The position numbers and the translations under genes were made by a program. The notes beneath the pieces are model-generated. The model was not told the origin of the DNA. It made no database searches and saw only the letters and a list, made by a program, of their open reading frames with translations. DNA of 64,000 nt from Tetragenococcus osmophilus. Lineage in GTDB: Bacteria; Bacillota; Bacilli; Lactobacillales; Enterococcaceae. The stretch lies in the NCBI RefSeq assembly GCF_003795125.1, contig NZ_CP027783.1:2108001-2172000 (forward strand), in the 5' to 3' direction. Within the stretch, counting starts at the first letter, position 1. Each line of letters starts with the position of its first letter. Below are positions 46,114 through 55,977 of the stretch, in pieces.

Positions 46114-46899
46114 TCAAGCTTTATCTAATTCATCTTTAAAACGATGATTTAAAACCTTCAGATAAGTCCCTTTCATCCCTAATGAACGGGACTCGATAAT
46201 ACCTGCTGATTCCAATTTGCGCAAGGCATTTACAATGACTGAACGAGTAATTCCAATCTCATCAGCGATATTAGAAGCCGTCAAACGTCCTTCATCGCCA
46301 TCGAGTGCATCAAAAATAGCTTGAACAGCTTTTAATTCGCTATAAGAAAGTGTACCAACTGCCATTTGAACAGCTGTCGTACTACGAACATCTTCTTCAA
46401 TACTACGGGATTTTTGATACAAAATTTGCATCCCAACAACCGTTGCACTATATTCAGCTAATACTAAATCATTTTCATCAAAGGGCTGTTCTATACGGGA
46501 TAAGATTATGGTGCCCAAACGTTCTCCTGCCCCAAAGATTGGAACAATTGTCGTTAAACCATTAGGATAGACGTCACGTAATTCCACAGGAAAAGCTGTC
46601 ATATCATTTTCAATAGTAATATTTGCTTCAGTTTTTTTCAACTGATCTACCCAATCTGTATAACTTTTAGGAAATTGCTTTTGCAAAAACATATTCTTTA
46701 CTCGTTCGTTATTTACATCCAATATTTCGGCAAATCCCAAAACACTTCCATTTGCACTAATGATATAAGTATTACTATTTAAAATATCCCCTAGTACTTC
46801 GGCCATTTCACCATAAGGTAAGTCAGAATCTATATTAAATGTATTATTTTGCTGCAATAATTCGTTGATCTTTCTTGTTTGTTCTAACAGTGTACTCAT
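46114..46899 (-). CDS. codY: GTP-sensing transcriptional pleiotropic repressor CodY
   Basis: 261 residues. It senses branched-chain amino acids (and GTP in some species) and represses nutrient-limitation genes. The N-terminal GAF domain (LLEQTRKINELLQQ to about residue 155) is joined to a winged helix with LTASNIADEIGITRSVIVNALRKLESAGIIESRSLG. Length and sequence are typical. AAAGGAG precedes the ATG. It lies 44 bases after hslU in the conserved xerC-hslV-hslU-codY order. Confidence 0.97.
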   Translation of the reverse strand: MSTLLEQTRKINELLQQNNTFNIDSDLPYGEMAEVLGDILNSNTYIISANGSVLGFAEILDVNNERVKNMFLQKQFPKSYTDWVDQLKKTEANITIENDMTAFPVELRDVYPNGLTTIVPIFGAGERLGTIILSRIEQPFDENDLVLAEYSATVVGMQILYQKSRSIEEDVRSTTAVQMAVGTLSYSELKAVQAIFDALDGDEGRLTASNIADEIGITRSVIVNALRKLESAGIIESRSLGMKGTYLKVLNHRFKDELDKA

Positions 46900-46943
46900 G
46901 ATCTTCTCCTTTAAATGTTTTCAGCTATTCCCATCAAACTTTC

Positions 46944-48350
46944 TTACAGAATGTAACGACTCAAATCCTTGTTTTTAGCAATATCAGACAATTTATCTTC
47001 AACATAAGCTTCAGTAATTTGAATTTCTCCCATTTGCATATCAGAAGCTTCGAATAAAAGATCTTCCAACAGTTTTTCTAAAATTGTATGCAAACGTCTA
47101 GCACCAATGTTATCAGTGTCTCGATTGACTTCAAAAGCAATATTAGCAATCTTTTCAATAGCTTCTTTAGTAAAGGTTACACTCACATTTTCGGTATCTA
47201 ATAAAGCAACATATTGTTTAACGAGTGCGTTATTAGGTTCTTTTAGAATTTTCATGAAGTCTTCAGCAGTTAGGTCATTTAGTTCAACCCGGATAGGGAA
47301 CCGTCCTTGTAATTCAGGAATAAGATCACTCGGCTTAGATACATGAAAAGCACCTGAGGCAATAAATAAAATATGATCTGTTTGTAATGCACCGTATTTT
47401 GTATTTACTTGCGAGCCTTCTACAATTGGTAAAATATCCCGTTGCACGCCTTCGCGTGAAACATCACCAGATTGTTCTGATTTTGCCGTCACCTTATCAA
47501 TTTCATCAATAAAGATAATACCGCTAGATTCAGCTAAATGGATAGCTTCACTATGAATATCAGCATCGTTAACTAACTTCGCTGATTCTTCTTGTATTAG
47601 AATTTCTCTAGCATCTTTAACATCTAAGGTACGGTCCACTTTTTTATTAGGGCTCAATTGAGAGAAAGCTTCGCTCAAATCGATTCCCATTTGTTCCAAA
47701 CCGTTATTCATCATTGGATTTTGGTTTTTTTCTTCTTCTACTTGAATTGTTACTTCCCGATTATCCAAGAGACCTTTTTGTAATTGTTCAAAAATCGCTT
47801 GACGATTACTCCGGATTTCTTCTGTCAGTTCTTCTTCTGGTTCTTCAGATTCTTGTGTTTGTTGTCCTTGAGCAAACATATTCATCATTTGTTCATAAGG
47901 ATTTTGACTTTTTCGTTTTTCCTTTTTGATGCCAGGTGCTAAAGCTTTTGCTAAACGCCGATTGGCCTTTTTCTCAGCTTGACTATATACATCGCTATAG
48001 CGAGCTTTTTTGACAATTTGGATCGCATTTTCCACCAAATCACGGATCATAGATTCCACGTCACGACCTACATAGCCAACTTCAGTAAATTTAGTTGCTT
48101 CAACTTTTACAAAAGGCGCCGAAATTGTTTTTGCCAAACGTCGTGCAATCTCTGTCTTTCCTACACCAGTAGGCCCAATCATCAAAATATTTTTAGGAGT
48201 AACATCTTGTTGCATCTGTTCGTCCAATTGTAAGCGTCGATAGCGATTGCGCAATGCTACCGCTACTGATTTTTTCGCTTGGTCTTGTCCAATAATATAA
48301 CTATCTAATTCATTTACAATTTCTTTTGGTGTTTTTTCTCGGTTAGCCAT
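46944..48350 (-). CDS. hslU: ATP-dependent protease ATPase subunit HslU (ClpY)
   Basis: About 468 residues. It unfolds substrates for the HslV peptidase. Walker [16 protein letters not shown], Walker [11 protein letters not shown], and sensor/arginine region [10 protein letters not shown] are intact, with an I-domain between. The start is taken as the ATG at 48350 ([16 protein letters not shown]), matching the family; the stop of hslV lies four bases upstream. The GGAGG about 12 bases away is inside the hslV end. Confidence 0.96.
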   Translation of the reverse strand: MANREKTPKEIVNELDSYIIGQDQAKKSVAVALRNRYRRLQLDEQMQQDVTPKNILMIGPTGVGKTEIARRLAKTISAPFVKVEATKFTEVGYVGRDVESMIRDLVENAIQIVKKARYSDVYSQAEKKANRRLAKALAPGIKKEKRKSQNPYEQMMNMFAQGQQTQESEEPEEELTEEIRSNRQAIFEQLQKGLLDNREVTIQVEEEKNQNPMMNNGLEQMGIDLSEAFSQLSPNKKVDRTLDVKDAREILIQEESAKLVNDADIHSEAIHLAESSGIIFIDEIDKVTAKSEQSGDVSREGVQRDILPIVEGSQVNTKYGALQTDHILFIASGAFHVSKPSDLIPELQGRFPIRVELNDLTAEDFMKILKEPNNALVKQYVALLDTENVSVTFTKEAIEKIANIAFEVNRDTDNIGARRLHTILEKLLEDLLFEASDMQMGEIQITEAYVEDKLSDIAKNKDLSRYIL

Positions 48351-48354
48351 AAAA

Positions 48355-48900
48355 TTAACATTCCTCCACATTGATATCATGGTTTGTAAAGATGCAAATA
48401 TCAGCTGCAATGTTTAAAGCATTTTCCGCAATTTCTTTAGCAGATAGCTTATCACTAGCATATTTGCGCATTGCTCTAGCTGAAGCTAAGGCAAAGTTTC
48501 CACCTGAACCAATCGCTAAAATGCCGTCATCAGGCGTGATTACTTCTCCTGTTCCTGAAACTAAAAGCATTTCTTCTTTGTTCATAACAATTAGCATCGC
48601 TTCTAATTTTTGCATTGAACGTTGCGTACGCCATTCTTGCGCTAGCTCAACAGCAGCACGTTGCAAGTTCCCATGAAATTCATTTAGTTTTTCTTCAAAT
48701 TTTTCTTCTAAAGTAAAGGCATCAGCCACACTTCCGGCAAAGCCGACAACGACTTCTCCATTATAGATACGACGAACTTTTTGAGCTGTGCCTTTCATGA
48801 CAACTTGTTCGCCCATAGTTACTTGGCCATCACCAGCCATAGCAAGTTTACCATCTTTTTCGACAGCACAAATAGTTGTTGAATGAAATTGTGATTCCAT
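48355..48900 (-). CDS. hslV: ATP-dependent protease peptidase subunit HslV (ClpQ)
   Basis: 181 residues, N-terminal nucleophile hydrolase. The nucleophile is expected at the TT of [23 protein letters not shown], residue 8 after removal of a short leader. [17 protein letters not shown] and [17 protein letters not shown] are the usual core motifs. AGGAGG precedes the ATG. It is directly linked to hslU and xerC. Confidence 0.96.
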   Translation of the reverse strand: MESQFHSTTICAVEKDGKLAMAGDGQVTMGEQVVMKGTAQKVRRIYNGEVVVGFAGSVADAFTLEEKFEEKLNEFHGNLQRAAVELAQEWRTQRSMQKLEAMLIVMNKEEMLLVSGTGEVITPDDGILAIGSGGNFALASARAMRKYASDKLSAKEIAENALNIAADICIFTNHDINVEEC

Positions 48901-48930
48901 ATTCCTTGTTCCTCCTCATTTAAACCAAGT

Positions 48931-49827
48931 TTAAGCTCTTGGATGAAATTGTCGATAATTTTTTTGTAAATTTTCTTTGGTTACATGGGTATAAATTTGG
49001 GTTGTTGATAAATTAGTATGCCCTAATAACTCTTGTACCGTCCGTAGATCTGCCCCATTATTTAATAAATGAGTAGCAAATGTATGACGTAGCATATGCG
49101 GATGAATTTGTGAGTTTAAGCTGCTCTTTTTTATCACTTGATTTAGCGCATACTCAATACCCGTTGAAGTGATACCATCACCTAAACGGTTAACAAAGAC
49201 AAAGTTATGCTCTTTATGATATTTTTCCAGCAAAAAAGAACGCCCTTCAGATAAATACACTTCTAAAGCTTCTTGTGCATATGCTCCAAACGGCACATAA
49301 CGATCTTTATTTCCTTTCCCATGAATAAATAATACGCTGTTTTCCCAATCGATTTGTTCAAGAGTTAATTGCGCACATTCACTAACACGTAACCCTGAAC
49401 CATATAAAACTTCTAATAACGCACGATCTCTTTGCTGTAGTGGTTTTGTTCCTTGTACGTTATCAAACAACGTTTCTATTTCTTTTTCGTAAAAGAAACG
49501 CGGAAGTTTGATATTCTTTTTTTTCAAATGAATATAAGAAAAAGGATTCTCTTCTATCACTTCTTGTTTTAACAAATAGTGATAGAAAGAACGCAAACTG
49601 GCAATTTTGCGACTGACAGTATTCCGGCTAAAATTTTTTTCACTTAATTCACCTAAATAAACACGCACATCGCGATGATCTATTTGTAAGTAATTCTCAT
49701 CCCCAGAGTTTTTTAAAAAGACAAGAAAATTTGTTATATCTTCTTCATATGCTTCTTTTGTTTTTTCAGAATATCCACGTTCTACCAGGAGATAGCGATA
49801 ATATTCATTAAGCCAATCTTTTGTCAT
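48931..49827 (-). CDS. xerC: Tyrosine recombinase XerC
   Basis: 298 residues. It resolves chromosome dimers at dif with its partner XerD. The catalytic set is complete: R147 (SGLRVSE), K171/K174 region (HGKGNKDR), H244, R247 (HMLRHTF), H270 (LGHTNL) and Y279 (QIYTH). An N-terminal SAM-like core-binding domain covers residues 1-100. Family position in the xerC-hslV-hslU-codY cluster supports XerC rather than a phage integrase. AGAGGAAG precedes the ATG. Confidence 0.95.
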   Translation of the reverse strand: MTKDWLNEYYRYLLVERGYSEKTKEAYEEDITNFLVFLKNSGDENYLQIDHRDVRVYLGELSEKNFSRNTVSRKIASLRSFYHYLLKQEVIEENPFSYIHLKKKNIKLPRFFYEKEIETLFDNVQGTKPLQQRDRALLEVLYGSGLRVSECAQLTLEQIDWENSVLFIHGKGNKDRYVPFGAYAQEALEVYLSEGRSFLLEKYHKEHNFVFVNRLGDGITSTGIEYALNQVIKKSSLNSQIHPHMLRHTFATHLLNNGADLRTVQELLGHTNLSTTQIYTHVTKENLQKNYRQFHPRA

Positions 49828-49858
49828 TTTGCACTTCCTCTGTTCTCTATTCCTCTAA

Positions 49859-49887
49859 AATGTAGCATAGTAATATTAAAAATACAA
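49859..49887 (-). promoter_or_regulatory. Candidate promoter of xerC-hslVU-codY
   Basis: On the minus strand TTGTAT (49882-49887) and TACATT (49859-49864) are 17 bases apart, about 30 bases before the xerC start. Confidence 0.4.
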
Positions 49888-50184
49888 ATGAATTGTCAGA
49901 ATTTAACCAATATTTCAAAGTATGTTCACAATTGAAAAAATAATGAAAACAACGCTAAGTAAAAGTATCTAAACTCTTTGTGAAAAATAAATAAACTCAA
50001 TTTTTTAGGTAGATAAAATAATTCACTAACCTATCTTTTTATGAGTTTACCTTATTCTTATATTCAATAAATGTTGTTTTTTGTCAACCAATAAAATAAA
50101 GACAAATCCCAACTTTTCTATTATATCATAACAAAAGTAATGATGCGAGTTAGAGAGCTTTGATAGTCAACGGATAAATTTGAG

Positions 50185-50230
50185 AAGAAAAATTTCCATA
50201 AATGTTATTTAACATCATGGAAATTTCTCT
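50185..50230 (-). terminator. Terminator of topA
   Basis: AGAAAAATTTCCAT and ATGGAAATTTCTCT pair almost perfectly, and on the minus strand the stem ends in ATTTTTCTTC. Confidence 0.85.
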
Positions 50231-52309
50231 TTATTTTTGTATGTCTTCTTGATAATCGCAATTTGAGCAAACCACTTGTTTGCCACCTTTTTTCTTCTTC
50301 TCTACTAGATAGTGATCACATTTAGGACAATCACGTCCGATGGGTTTATTATTAGAGATAAAGTCACAATCTGGATAACGGTCGCAACCATAAAAAATAC
50401 GGTTTTTCTTTGACTTTCTTTCAATGACTTGCCCTTTTTCACATTTAGGACAAGTTACGCCAATCTCTTTAACAATTGGTTTAGTATTGCGGCATTCAGG
50501 AAAATTACTACAAGCATAAAATTTTCCGTATCTACCTAATTTAATAACCATAGGGTGACCACAAACGTCACAATCAAATCCAGCAGGTTCGTCTTTGATT
50601 TGGATTTTTTCCATTTTTTCTTCCGCTGTTTCCAGCTCTTTTTCAAAAGGTAGGTAGAAACGATCGATAAGTTTTACCCACTCTTCTTTACCTTCTTCAA
50701 TATGGTCCAAATCTTCTTCCATACCAGCAGTAAAAGAAACATCTACAATTTCTGGGAAGAAATCTTCGATAAGATTATTAACGATTTCTCCTAGTTCCGT
50801 TGGTTCAAAACGTTTTTGCTCCAGCTTAACATAGTAACGTTTCTGAATCGTTTGCAAGGTAGGCGCGTAAGTCGATGGCCGTCCTACGCCATTTTCTTCT
50901 AATGTACGTATTAAAGTAGCTTCATTAAAGCGAGCAGGAGGTTGTGTAAAGTGCTGGTTAGGCGTGATATCTTCTGATTGTACAACATCACCTGAAGCTA
51001 ATTCTGGTAAGACATTTTCTTTATCTTTTTTCCCATCATCGCGTCCTTCAACATACACTTCCATAAAACCTTTAAATTTAACCTTAGAGCCATTAGCAAC
51101 GAAAATTACACCATTTTGTTCCAAAGTAGCTTTTACTGTATCTAGGATTGCCGGCTTCATTTGACTAGCGACAAAACGTGACCAAATTAAACGATACAAT
51201 TTCAATTGATCTTTATCTAGATATTTTTCAATAGCCTCTGGGGTACGCAACGCACTTGTAGGTCGTATAGCTTCGTGAGCATCTTGCGCGCTTTGCGCGT
51301 TTTTTATTTTTTTATTGCTGTGAGCAGCATAATTTTTCCCATAAGTTTCTTCAATAAAATCAGTAACTTCTTGTTTGGCACTATCTGCGATACGTTTAGA
51401 ATCTGTACGCATATAAGTAATTAACCCTGTCGTACCACCTTTTCCTAAAGAAATTCCTTCATATAGTTGTTGCGCAACCATCATTGTTTTTCCCGTACGA
51501 AAATTTAATTTGCGGGCTGCTTCTTGTTGCATACTACTTGTAGTAAACGGTGCTGCTGGGTTTCTTTTACGTTCTTTTTGCTCAACTTTAGTTACATCAT
51601 AGTCTTTTTTTGTCAGACGGGCAGTAACTTCTTTGACCGTTTCTTCATTGGGTAACTTTTTCTTTTTCCCATCAACGCCCCAGAAATTCGCTTTAAATTT
51701 CTTACGTCCTTTTTTAAAGTTGCCATCAATACTCCAATATTCTTCTGGAGTAAAGTTTTGAATTTCTTTTTCTCGATCTATGATCATCTTAAGTGCAACA
51801 GATTGCACACGGCCAGCACTTAGTCCTTTTTTTACTTTGCGCCAAAGGATAGGGCTAATAGAATAACCAACTAAACGATCCAATACACGCCGCGCTTGTT
51901 GTGCGTTCACTAAATCAAGGTTAATTGAGCGTGGTTCTTTAAATGCTTCTTTAACAGCATCTTTAGTAATTTCATTAAAAACAACACGATTTTTATCGTG
52001 TGGGTCTAATCCTAAAATATAAGCTAGATGCCAAGCGATCGCTTCTCCTTCTCTATCCGGGTCACTAGCAAGGTAAACTTTTTCTGCTTTTTTTGCATGT
52101 TTTTTTAAGTCTTTAATAACGTCCCCTTTACCACGGATCGTAATGTAATAGGGTTCGTAATTATTTTCCACATCGATACCCATTTTACTTTTTGGTAGGT
52201 CACGGATGTGTCCAACACTGGCTACAACCTTGTAGTTGCGCCCGAGATATTTTTCGATCGTCTTAGCTTTAGCTGGTGATTCCACAATCACCAAATATTT
52301 ATAAGCCAT
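50231..52309 (-). CDS. topA: DNA topoisomerase I
   Basis: 692 residues, type IA enzyme relaxing negative supercoils. An N-terminal Toprim domain ([32 protein letters not shown]) is followed by the catalytic tyrosine about Y299 in [12 protein letters not shown]. The C-terminal region has three zinc-ribbon modules: CDVCGHPM...CSNFPEC, CPKCEKG...CDRYPDC and CPKCDHY...CSNC. Length is normal. AAAGGGG precedes the ATG. Palindrome array C separates it from dprA. Confidence 0.97.
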   Translation of the reverse strand: MAYKYLVIVESPAKAKTIEKYLGRNYKVVASVGHIRDLPKSKMGIDVENNYEPYYITIRGKGDVIKDLKKHAKKAEKVYLASDPDREGEAIAWHLAYILGLDPHDKNRVVFNEITKDAVKEAFKEPRSINLDLVNAQQARRVLDRLVGYSISPILWRKVKKGLSAGRVQSVALKMIIDREKEIQNFTPEEYWSIDGNFKKGRKKFKANFWGVDGKKKKLPNEETVKEVTARLTKKDYDVTKVEQKERKRNPAAPFTTSSMQQEAARKLNFRTGKTMMVAQQLYEGISLGKGGTTGLITYMRTDSKRIADSAKQEVTDFIEETYGKNYAAHSNKKIKNAQSAQDAHEAIRPTSALRTPEAIEKYLDKDQLKLYRLIWSRFVASQMKPAILDTVKATLEQNGVIFVANGSKVKFKGFMEVYVEGRDDGKKDKENVLPELASGDVVQSEDITPNQHFTQPPARFNEATLIRTLEENGVGRPSTYAPTLQTIQKRYYVKLEQKRFEPTELGEIVNNLIEDFFPEIVDVSFTAGMEEDLDHIEEGKEEWVKLIDRFYLPFEKELETAEEKMEKIQIKDEPAGFDCDVCGHPMVIKLGRYGKFYACSNFPECRNTKPIVKEIGVTCPKCEKGQVIERKSKKNRIFYGCDRYPDCDFISNNKPIGRDCPKCDHYLVEKKKKGGKQVVCSNCDYQEDIQK

Positions 52310-52472
52310 TAAAAGGCCCCTTTCTTAAATGGTTTCTTACTATTTAAATAGCCATTTAATTTTCGAATAACAAATCGTAGCCTATCATAGCCATTTGGGA
52401 ATGGTTTGTCAAGCAAGGAACTATAAATGAAATAGAAAATGACCTCTATATGTCTTAAAAATACCAAATTAG

Positions 52473-52664
52473 CTTTCCTATCATAGCACTATTGGAGGGA
52501 CATTGTTCGATGTGCCACCAATCTGTAAATTATTGGTGGCAACTTCTCTAATGTGCCACCAATCTGTAAACTATTGGTGGTAACTTTTCTGATGTGCCCC
52601 CAATTTGTAAATTATTGGTGGCAACTTCAGTGATGTGCCCCCAATAGTTATAGTTATTGATAGC
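52473..52664. repeat. Array C: 41-bp tandem units, palindrome family GCCACCAAT
   Basis: Units start at 52473 (left arm lost, right arm ATTGGAGGG), 52514, 52555, 52596 and 52637, exactly 41 bases apart. A full unit is GCCACCAAT, nine bases (ctgtaaatt or close), ATTGGTGGC, then a 14-base linker aact....tgatgt that is itself conserved. Units 4 and 5 have GCCCCCAAT. The array lies 17 bases past the dprA stop and upstream of topA; no other terminator of dprA is visible. Confidence 0.92.
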
Positions 52665-52680
52665 AAAAATAATTACTCAA

Positions 52681-53559
52681 TTAAAAATTAGGTAGTTCTT
52701 CTAAAATATCTTGCACCGAGATAACACATTTTGCCCCATCTTGAATAAGGCGATGACAACCATCTGATTGCCCTGTCAAAATTTCTCCTGGGATAGCAAA
52801 TACCTCTTTCCCGTAATCTAACGCTAATTGAGCAGTGATCAAAGAACCGCTGCGTTCTTTAGCCTCAAGTACACAGGTCGCCTTACTTAGCCCGGCAATA
52901 ATCCGATTACGCATAGGAAAATGATGTTTTTTGATCGGTGTTTTTTGTGGATATTCACTCAAAACTAAATGGTTCTTTTTCATTTCACCAAATAAAGGCA
53001 AAACTTCTCGAGGATAACAAATATCCAAACCACAGCCTACTACGCCGATAGTCAAACCACCTGAGCGGATCGTCATCTCGTGACTCATACGATCTACACC
53101 TTTGGCTAAACCACTGACAATAACAAAAGGTCGTTGCACGATCGTAGGAAGTAATTTTTGGATCACTTGCGCTGAATATTGCGTAGCCTGTCGCGTGCCT
53201 ACAAATGCCAAGCGCGGGTAATCTAATAAGGAAAGATTACCAGCATAAAAAATCACTAAAGGTGGATAAGGCAGTTCCAATAGTTCTTGCGGATAATCTG
53301 GCGATAACCAAGTAACATATTGTTGGTTTTGGAGATTTTCTTGCAACCAATCGTCATTAATCGCCTGAAAACTAGCGCGAAACAAGTTTTTATACTGTCG
53401 AATTTGTGCAATTTGAATCACATCGTCAGCAAAAAAAGTTTCGGCTTGAAATTTCTCATAAAATTTTACAATCTTCCATTTACCAATCAAATCAATTCCC
53501 TTACAATAAGTCAACTTCAGTATCGTTTTTTCAATTGTTGATAATTCTTCGTAGTTCAA
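52681..53559 (-). CDS. dprA: DNA-processing protein DprA (Smf)
   Basis: About 292 residues. It binds incoming single-stranded DNA and loads RecA in transformation. The Rossmann-like core has LAFVGTRQATQYS, VSGLAKGVDRMSHE, GVVGCGLDICYPRE, FPMRNRIIAGLSKATCVLEA and SGSLITAQLALDYGKEVFAIPG. An N-terminal SAM-like part precedes it. The TTG at 53559 is the likely start, six bases after GAGGGGG; that site and the start sit in a strong hairpin (53558-53617). The last gene of the rbgA-rnhB-dprA cluster. Confidence 0.92.
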   Translation of the reverse strand: MNYEELSTIEKTILKLTYCKGIDLIGKWKIVKFYEKFQAETFFADDVIQIAQIRQYKNLFRASFQAINDDWLQENLQNQQYVTWLSPDYPQELLELPYPPLVIFYAGNLSLLDYPRLAFVGTRQATQYSAQVIQKLLPTIVQRPFVIVSGLAKGVDRMSHEMTIRSGGLTIGVVGCGLDICYPREVLPLFGEMKKNHLVLSEYPQKTPIKKHHFPMRNRIIAGLSKATCVLEAKERSGSLITAQLALDYGKEVFAIPGEILTGQSDGCHRLIQDGAKCVISVQDILEELPNF

Positions 53560-53617
53560 AGAAATCCCCCTCTTTTTTGTATTCACTGTTAAATACGCAA
53601 AAAAGGAGGATTTCTTT
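53558..53617 (-). promoter_or_regulatory. Hairpin occluding the dprA ribosome binding site
   Basis: AAAGAAATCC (53558-53567) pairs with GGATTTCTTT (53608-53617), and TTTTTTG (53573-53579) with CAAAAAA (53598-53604), plus inner TATT/AATA. On the minus-strand mRNA the 3' arm holds the GAGGGGG site and touches the TTG start of dprA. On the plus strand it would look like a terminator, but there is no plus-strand gene upstream. Confidence 0.75.
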
Positions 53618-53620
53618 TTT

Positions 53621-54388
53621 TTATAAGTATTTTTTTATCGGAGCATAGGATTTTCGATGAATCGAAGTGATACCATATTCGCTCAATCCCGTCAAATGTG
53701 CTTTAGTCCCATAACCAGCATTTTTATCAAAAGCGTAATAAGGATAGTGTTTATGATATTCAGTCATCAATTGGTCTCGATAAACTTTAGCAATGATACT
53801 AGCAGCAGCGATAGATATACTTCTAGCATCTCCTTTTATGATTTTTTCTTGAGGGAGCTGAGTTTCTAAAGACATTGCATCAATCAATAGATAGTCTGGT
53901 GTTACAAATAAATTTTCAACAGCTTTTTTCATAGCTATCTTACTTGCTTGATAAATATTTACTTTATCAATTGTTTCTGCTGACACTTCCCCAATGCCTA
54001 TCGCCACGGCTTGTTGCTGGATTTTTTCGGCTAATTCTAAACGCTTTTTTCCACTCAATTGTTTAGAATCATTCAAGCCAAGAAGTTCATTGTCTTCTGG
54101 TAAAATAACTGCCGCTGCTACCACAGGTCCGGCTAACGGTCCACGACCTACTTCATCAATTCCTGCTAAGTAATGGTAACCATTTTTATAGCAAGAACGT
54201 TCGAAGGTTTGCATATTATAAAACTGTTCTTTTAAAAACTGCTCTTTTGCTAAACGTTTTTCTAACTGTTTTAAAAGTTGTTGCACGCCTTTGCGCTCAT
54301 CAAAACGTAATTGTTGAACATAAGGATCCGTAAGTGAACTTACTTCAACTAAATGATTTTTTATAGCAGAAATAGCTTCTCTTTCCAT
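53621..54388 (-). CDS. rnhB: Ribonuclease HII
   Basis: 255 residues. It cuts the RNA strand of RNA-DNA hybrids and removes single ribonucleotides from DNA. The catalytic residues are in LAGIDEVGRGPLAGPVV (Asp, Glu), LLIDAMS (Asp) and the conserved SIIAKVYRD. An N-terminal extension of about 70 residues is normal in this group. The start codon directly follows the rbgA stop, with GAGGAG inside the rbgA end. Confidence 0.95.
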   Translation of the reverse strand: MEREAISAIKNHLVEVSSLTDPYVQQLRFDERKGVQQLLKQLEKRLAKEQFLKEQFYNMQTFERSCYKNGYHYLAGIDEVGRGPLAGPVVAAAVILPEDNELLGLNDSKQLSGKKRLELAEKIQQQAVAIGIGEVSAETIDKVNIYQASKIAMKKAVENLFVTPDYLLIDAMSLETQLPQEKIIKGDARSISIAAASIIAKVYRDQLMTEYHKHYPYYAFDKNAGYGTKAHLTGLSEYGITSIHRKSYAPIKKYL

Positions 54389-55237
54389 CTACTTACTCGT
54401 CTCCTCATAGCGATCTAAGGTAAATCTACCTAACTTACCTTCTCTTATATCATGAATAACACGCTGGCTTCCTTTATCATAATCTTCCTGAAAGCCTTGT
54501 TTTTGCGTGATTAACATTAACAGCTCAGGTATAGAAAGCTGCAAGTCTTCTTGGCTTAATTGATAGCGCGTAGCAAGTTGTTCTGGATAAAATTGCATAA
54601 AAAAATCTAGGCCATAAATTGCTATATCATCTTGTTGAAGTAGCTGCTCTTTAATTGCTCCTGTCAAAGCCAGCTTTTTTCCTGTTTCTTGATCTTCAAA
54701 TTTTGGCCATAAAATCCCAGGTGTATCTAATAACTCTAAATCTTTTTTATAACGAATCCACTGTTGTCCTTTAGTGACACCAGGTAAATTTCCAGTCTTA
54801 GCTAATTTTTTACCAGCAAGCCGATTTAATAAAGTCGATTTTCCCACATTGGGTATACCAATGACCATGGCGCGGATAGCACGCGGTTTCAATCCTTTTT
54901 CTTGTTCTTTTTTTAATTTTTCAGCTAGGACTTCTTTAGCCTTGGGCAGAATCGATTTTCCTCCTTTATTATCTTGAGAATTAATCGCTAACGCACCAAA
55001 ACCTTGCTGTTTAAAATAGTTTTCCCATTTTTTTGTTTGTGCTGGATCGGCTAGATCTGCTTTATTAATCAATACTAATCGTGGTTTTTGCTGTAAAATC
55101 TGATCTAACATCGGATTTCTAGAAGAAATGGGTAATCTTCCATCAACTAATTCCAAAACAATATCCACATGTTGCAATTTTTCTGCTACTTGACGTTTGG
55201 CCTTTGCCATATGGCCAGGAAACCATTGAATGGTCAT
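54389..55237 (-). CDS. rbgA: Ribosome biogenesis GTPase RbgA (YlqF)
   Basis: 282 residues, circularly permuted GTPase needed for late 50S subunit assembly. G4 (NKADLAD) comes before G1 (GIPNVGKSTLLNRLAG) and G3 (DTPGILWP), the hallmark of the family. WFPGHMAKAKRQV is the usual N terminus, and a C-terminal ANTAR-like domain follows. AAGGAGAG precedes the ATG. First gene of the rbgA-rnhB-dprA operon. Confidence 0.96.
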   Translation of the reverse strand: MTIQWFPGHMAKAKRQVAEKLQHVDIVLELVDGRLPISSRNPMLDQILQQKPRLVLINKADLADPAQTKKWENYFKQQGFGALAINSQDNKGGKSILPKAKEVLAEKLKKEQEKGLKPRAIRAMVIGIPNVGKSTLLNRLAGKKLAKTGNLPGVTKGQQWIRYKKDLELLDTPGILWPKFEDQETGKKLALTGAIKEQLLQQDDIAIYGLDFFMQFYPEQLATRYQLSQEDLQLSIPELLMLITQKQGFQEDYDKGSQRVIHDIREGKLGRFTLDRYEETSK

Positions 55238-55307
55238 ATGAATCTACTCTCCTTGTTATAACAATCCTTCGTGCGACAAATAGCCTTCTTGTTTAGAAAC
55301 ACTGTTT

Positions 55308-55336
55308 ATCATAAACGTTTTGACTTAAGCTTTCAA
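55308..55336 (-). promoter_or_regulatory. Candidate promoter of rbgA-rnhB-dprA
   Basis: On the minus strand TTGAAA (55331-55336) and TATGAT (55308-55313) have 17-base spacing, about 70 bases before rbgA and after the lepB terminator. Confidence 0.6.
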
Positions 55337-55360
55337 TTCTTATGCAAAATTTTTTCTCTT

Positions 55361-55405
55361 AAAAAGTCTTGCAAAGATGAACGACTCAACTTTACAAGAC
55401 TTCTT
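55361..55405 (-). terminator. Terminator of lepB
   Basis: AAGTCTTGCAAAG and CTTTACAAGACTT pair with one mismatch, followed by a T run on the minus strand. Confidence 0.85.
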
Positions 55406-55406
55406 A

Positions 55407-55952
55407 CTAAATAAACTTCATATGTGGTAAAGGATAATAAACAAAACGGATAGTTCCAAGAATTTCATCTTCTGAAATAGCTCCAAAAGAACGACTATCT
55501 TTGGAAAAACGACGATTATCACCAATGACAAAGTAACTATCTTTACCTAATTTTTCCACGCCCATTAGTTCTTCAAAATCAAAGTCATAAGTATAAGGAA
55601 CTGACTCATCATCCTCATGAAGGTTCTCTTCTAAAAAAGGTTCTTCCATTTTTTTGCCATCAATATATAATTGGTCATTTTCATAACTTACTGACTCTCC
55701 AGGAAGCCCAATAACTCGTTTAACATACGTACTGCCGTCAGGAAGATTAAAAACCACGACATCAAAACGTTTTACGCTTGATAAACGTTCCATTATCGCC
55801 ATATCTCCTTGAGCCATTGTATCTTCCATCGAACTTCCTTGAACTGGTATTGGAATTAATAAAAAACCCCGGAGTAAAAGAGCTAGTACGCCTGTAACAA
55901 ATGAATATTTTATTATTAACCAAAACCATTCCAAAAAGCGTTCTCTGTTCAT
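55407..55952 (-). CDS. lepB: Signal peptidase I
   Basis: 181 residues, membrane-anchored serine protease that cleaves signal peptides of exported proteins. One N-terminal membrane segment (about residues 14-34) is followed by the catalytic S41 in GSSMEDT and K78 in YVKRVIGLPGE. Box D and E motifs DGKKMEEPF and VIGDNRRFSKDSRSFG are present. The ribosome binding site is weak. It lies 25 bases after ctpA on the same strand, so it is likely in the same transcript. Confidence 0.94.
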   Translation of the reverse strand: MNRERFLEWFWLIIKYSFVTGVLALLLRGFLLIPIPVQGSSMEDTMAQGDMAIMERLSSVKRFDVVVFNLPDGSTYVKRVIGLPGESVSYENDQLYIDGKKMEEPFLEENLHEDDESVPYTYDFDFEELMGVEKLGKDSYFVIGDNRRFSKDSRSFGAISEDEILGTIRFVYYPLPHMKFI

Positions 55953-55977
55953 TTCGTCATCGGTCCCGTCTAATTCC

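Larger units (their letters stand above)
49828..50230. other. Intergenic region between topA and xerC
   Basis: About 400 bases without a gene. It contains the candidate xerC promoter, an imperfect inverted repeat with arms TAAACTCA (49992-49999) and TGAGTTTA (50042-50049) enclosing TAGGT/ACCTA, and the topA terminator. No unit of the 41-bp arrays is present. Confidence 0.7.

Noticed and set aside
48931-49827. Phage or integrative-element integrase
   Set aside because: Sequence and the xerC-hslV-hslU-codY order identify chromosomal XerC; no attachment sites or phage genes are adjacent.
49992-50049. A unit of the 41-bp palindrome arrays
   Set aside because: The arms TAAACTCA/TGAGTTTA are about 50 bases apart and do not recur at 41-base steps.
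53558-53617. Ordinary rho-independent terminator after rnhB
   Set aside because: In the direction of rnhB the stem is not followed by a proper T run, and the next gene's ribosome binding site is inside the stem; a T run exists only on the other strand, where no gene precedes it.
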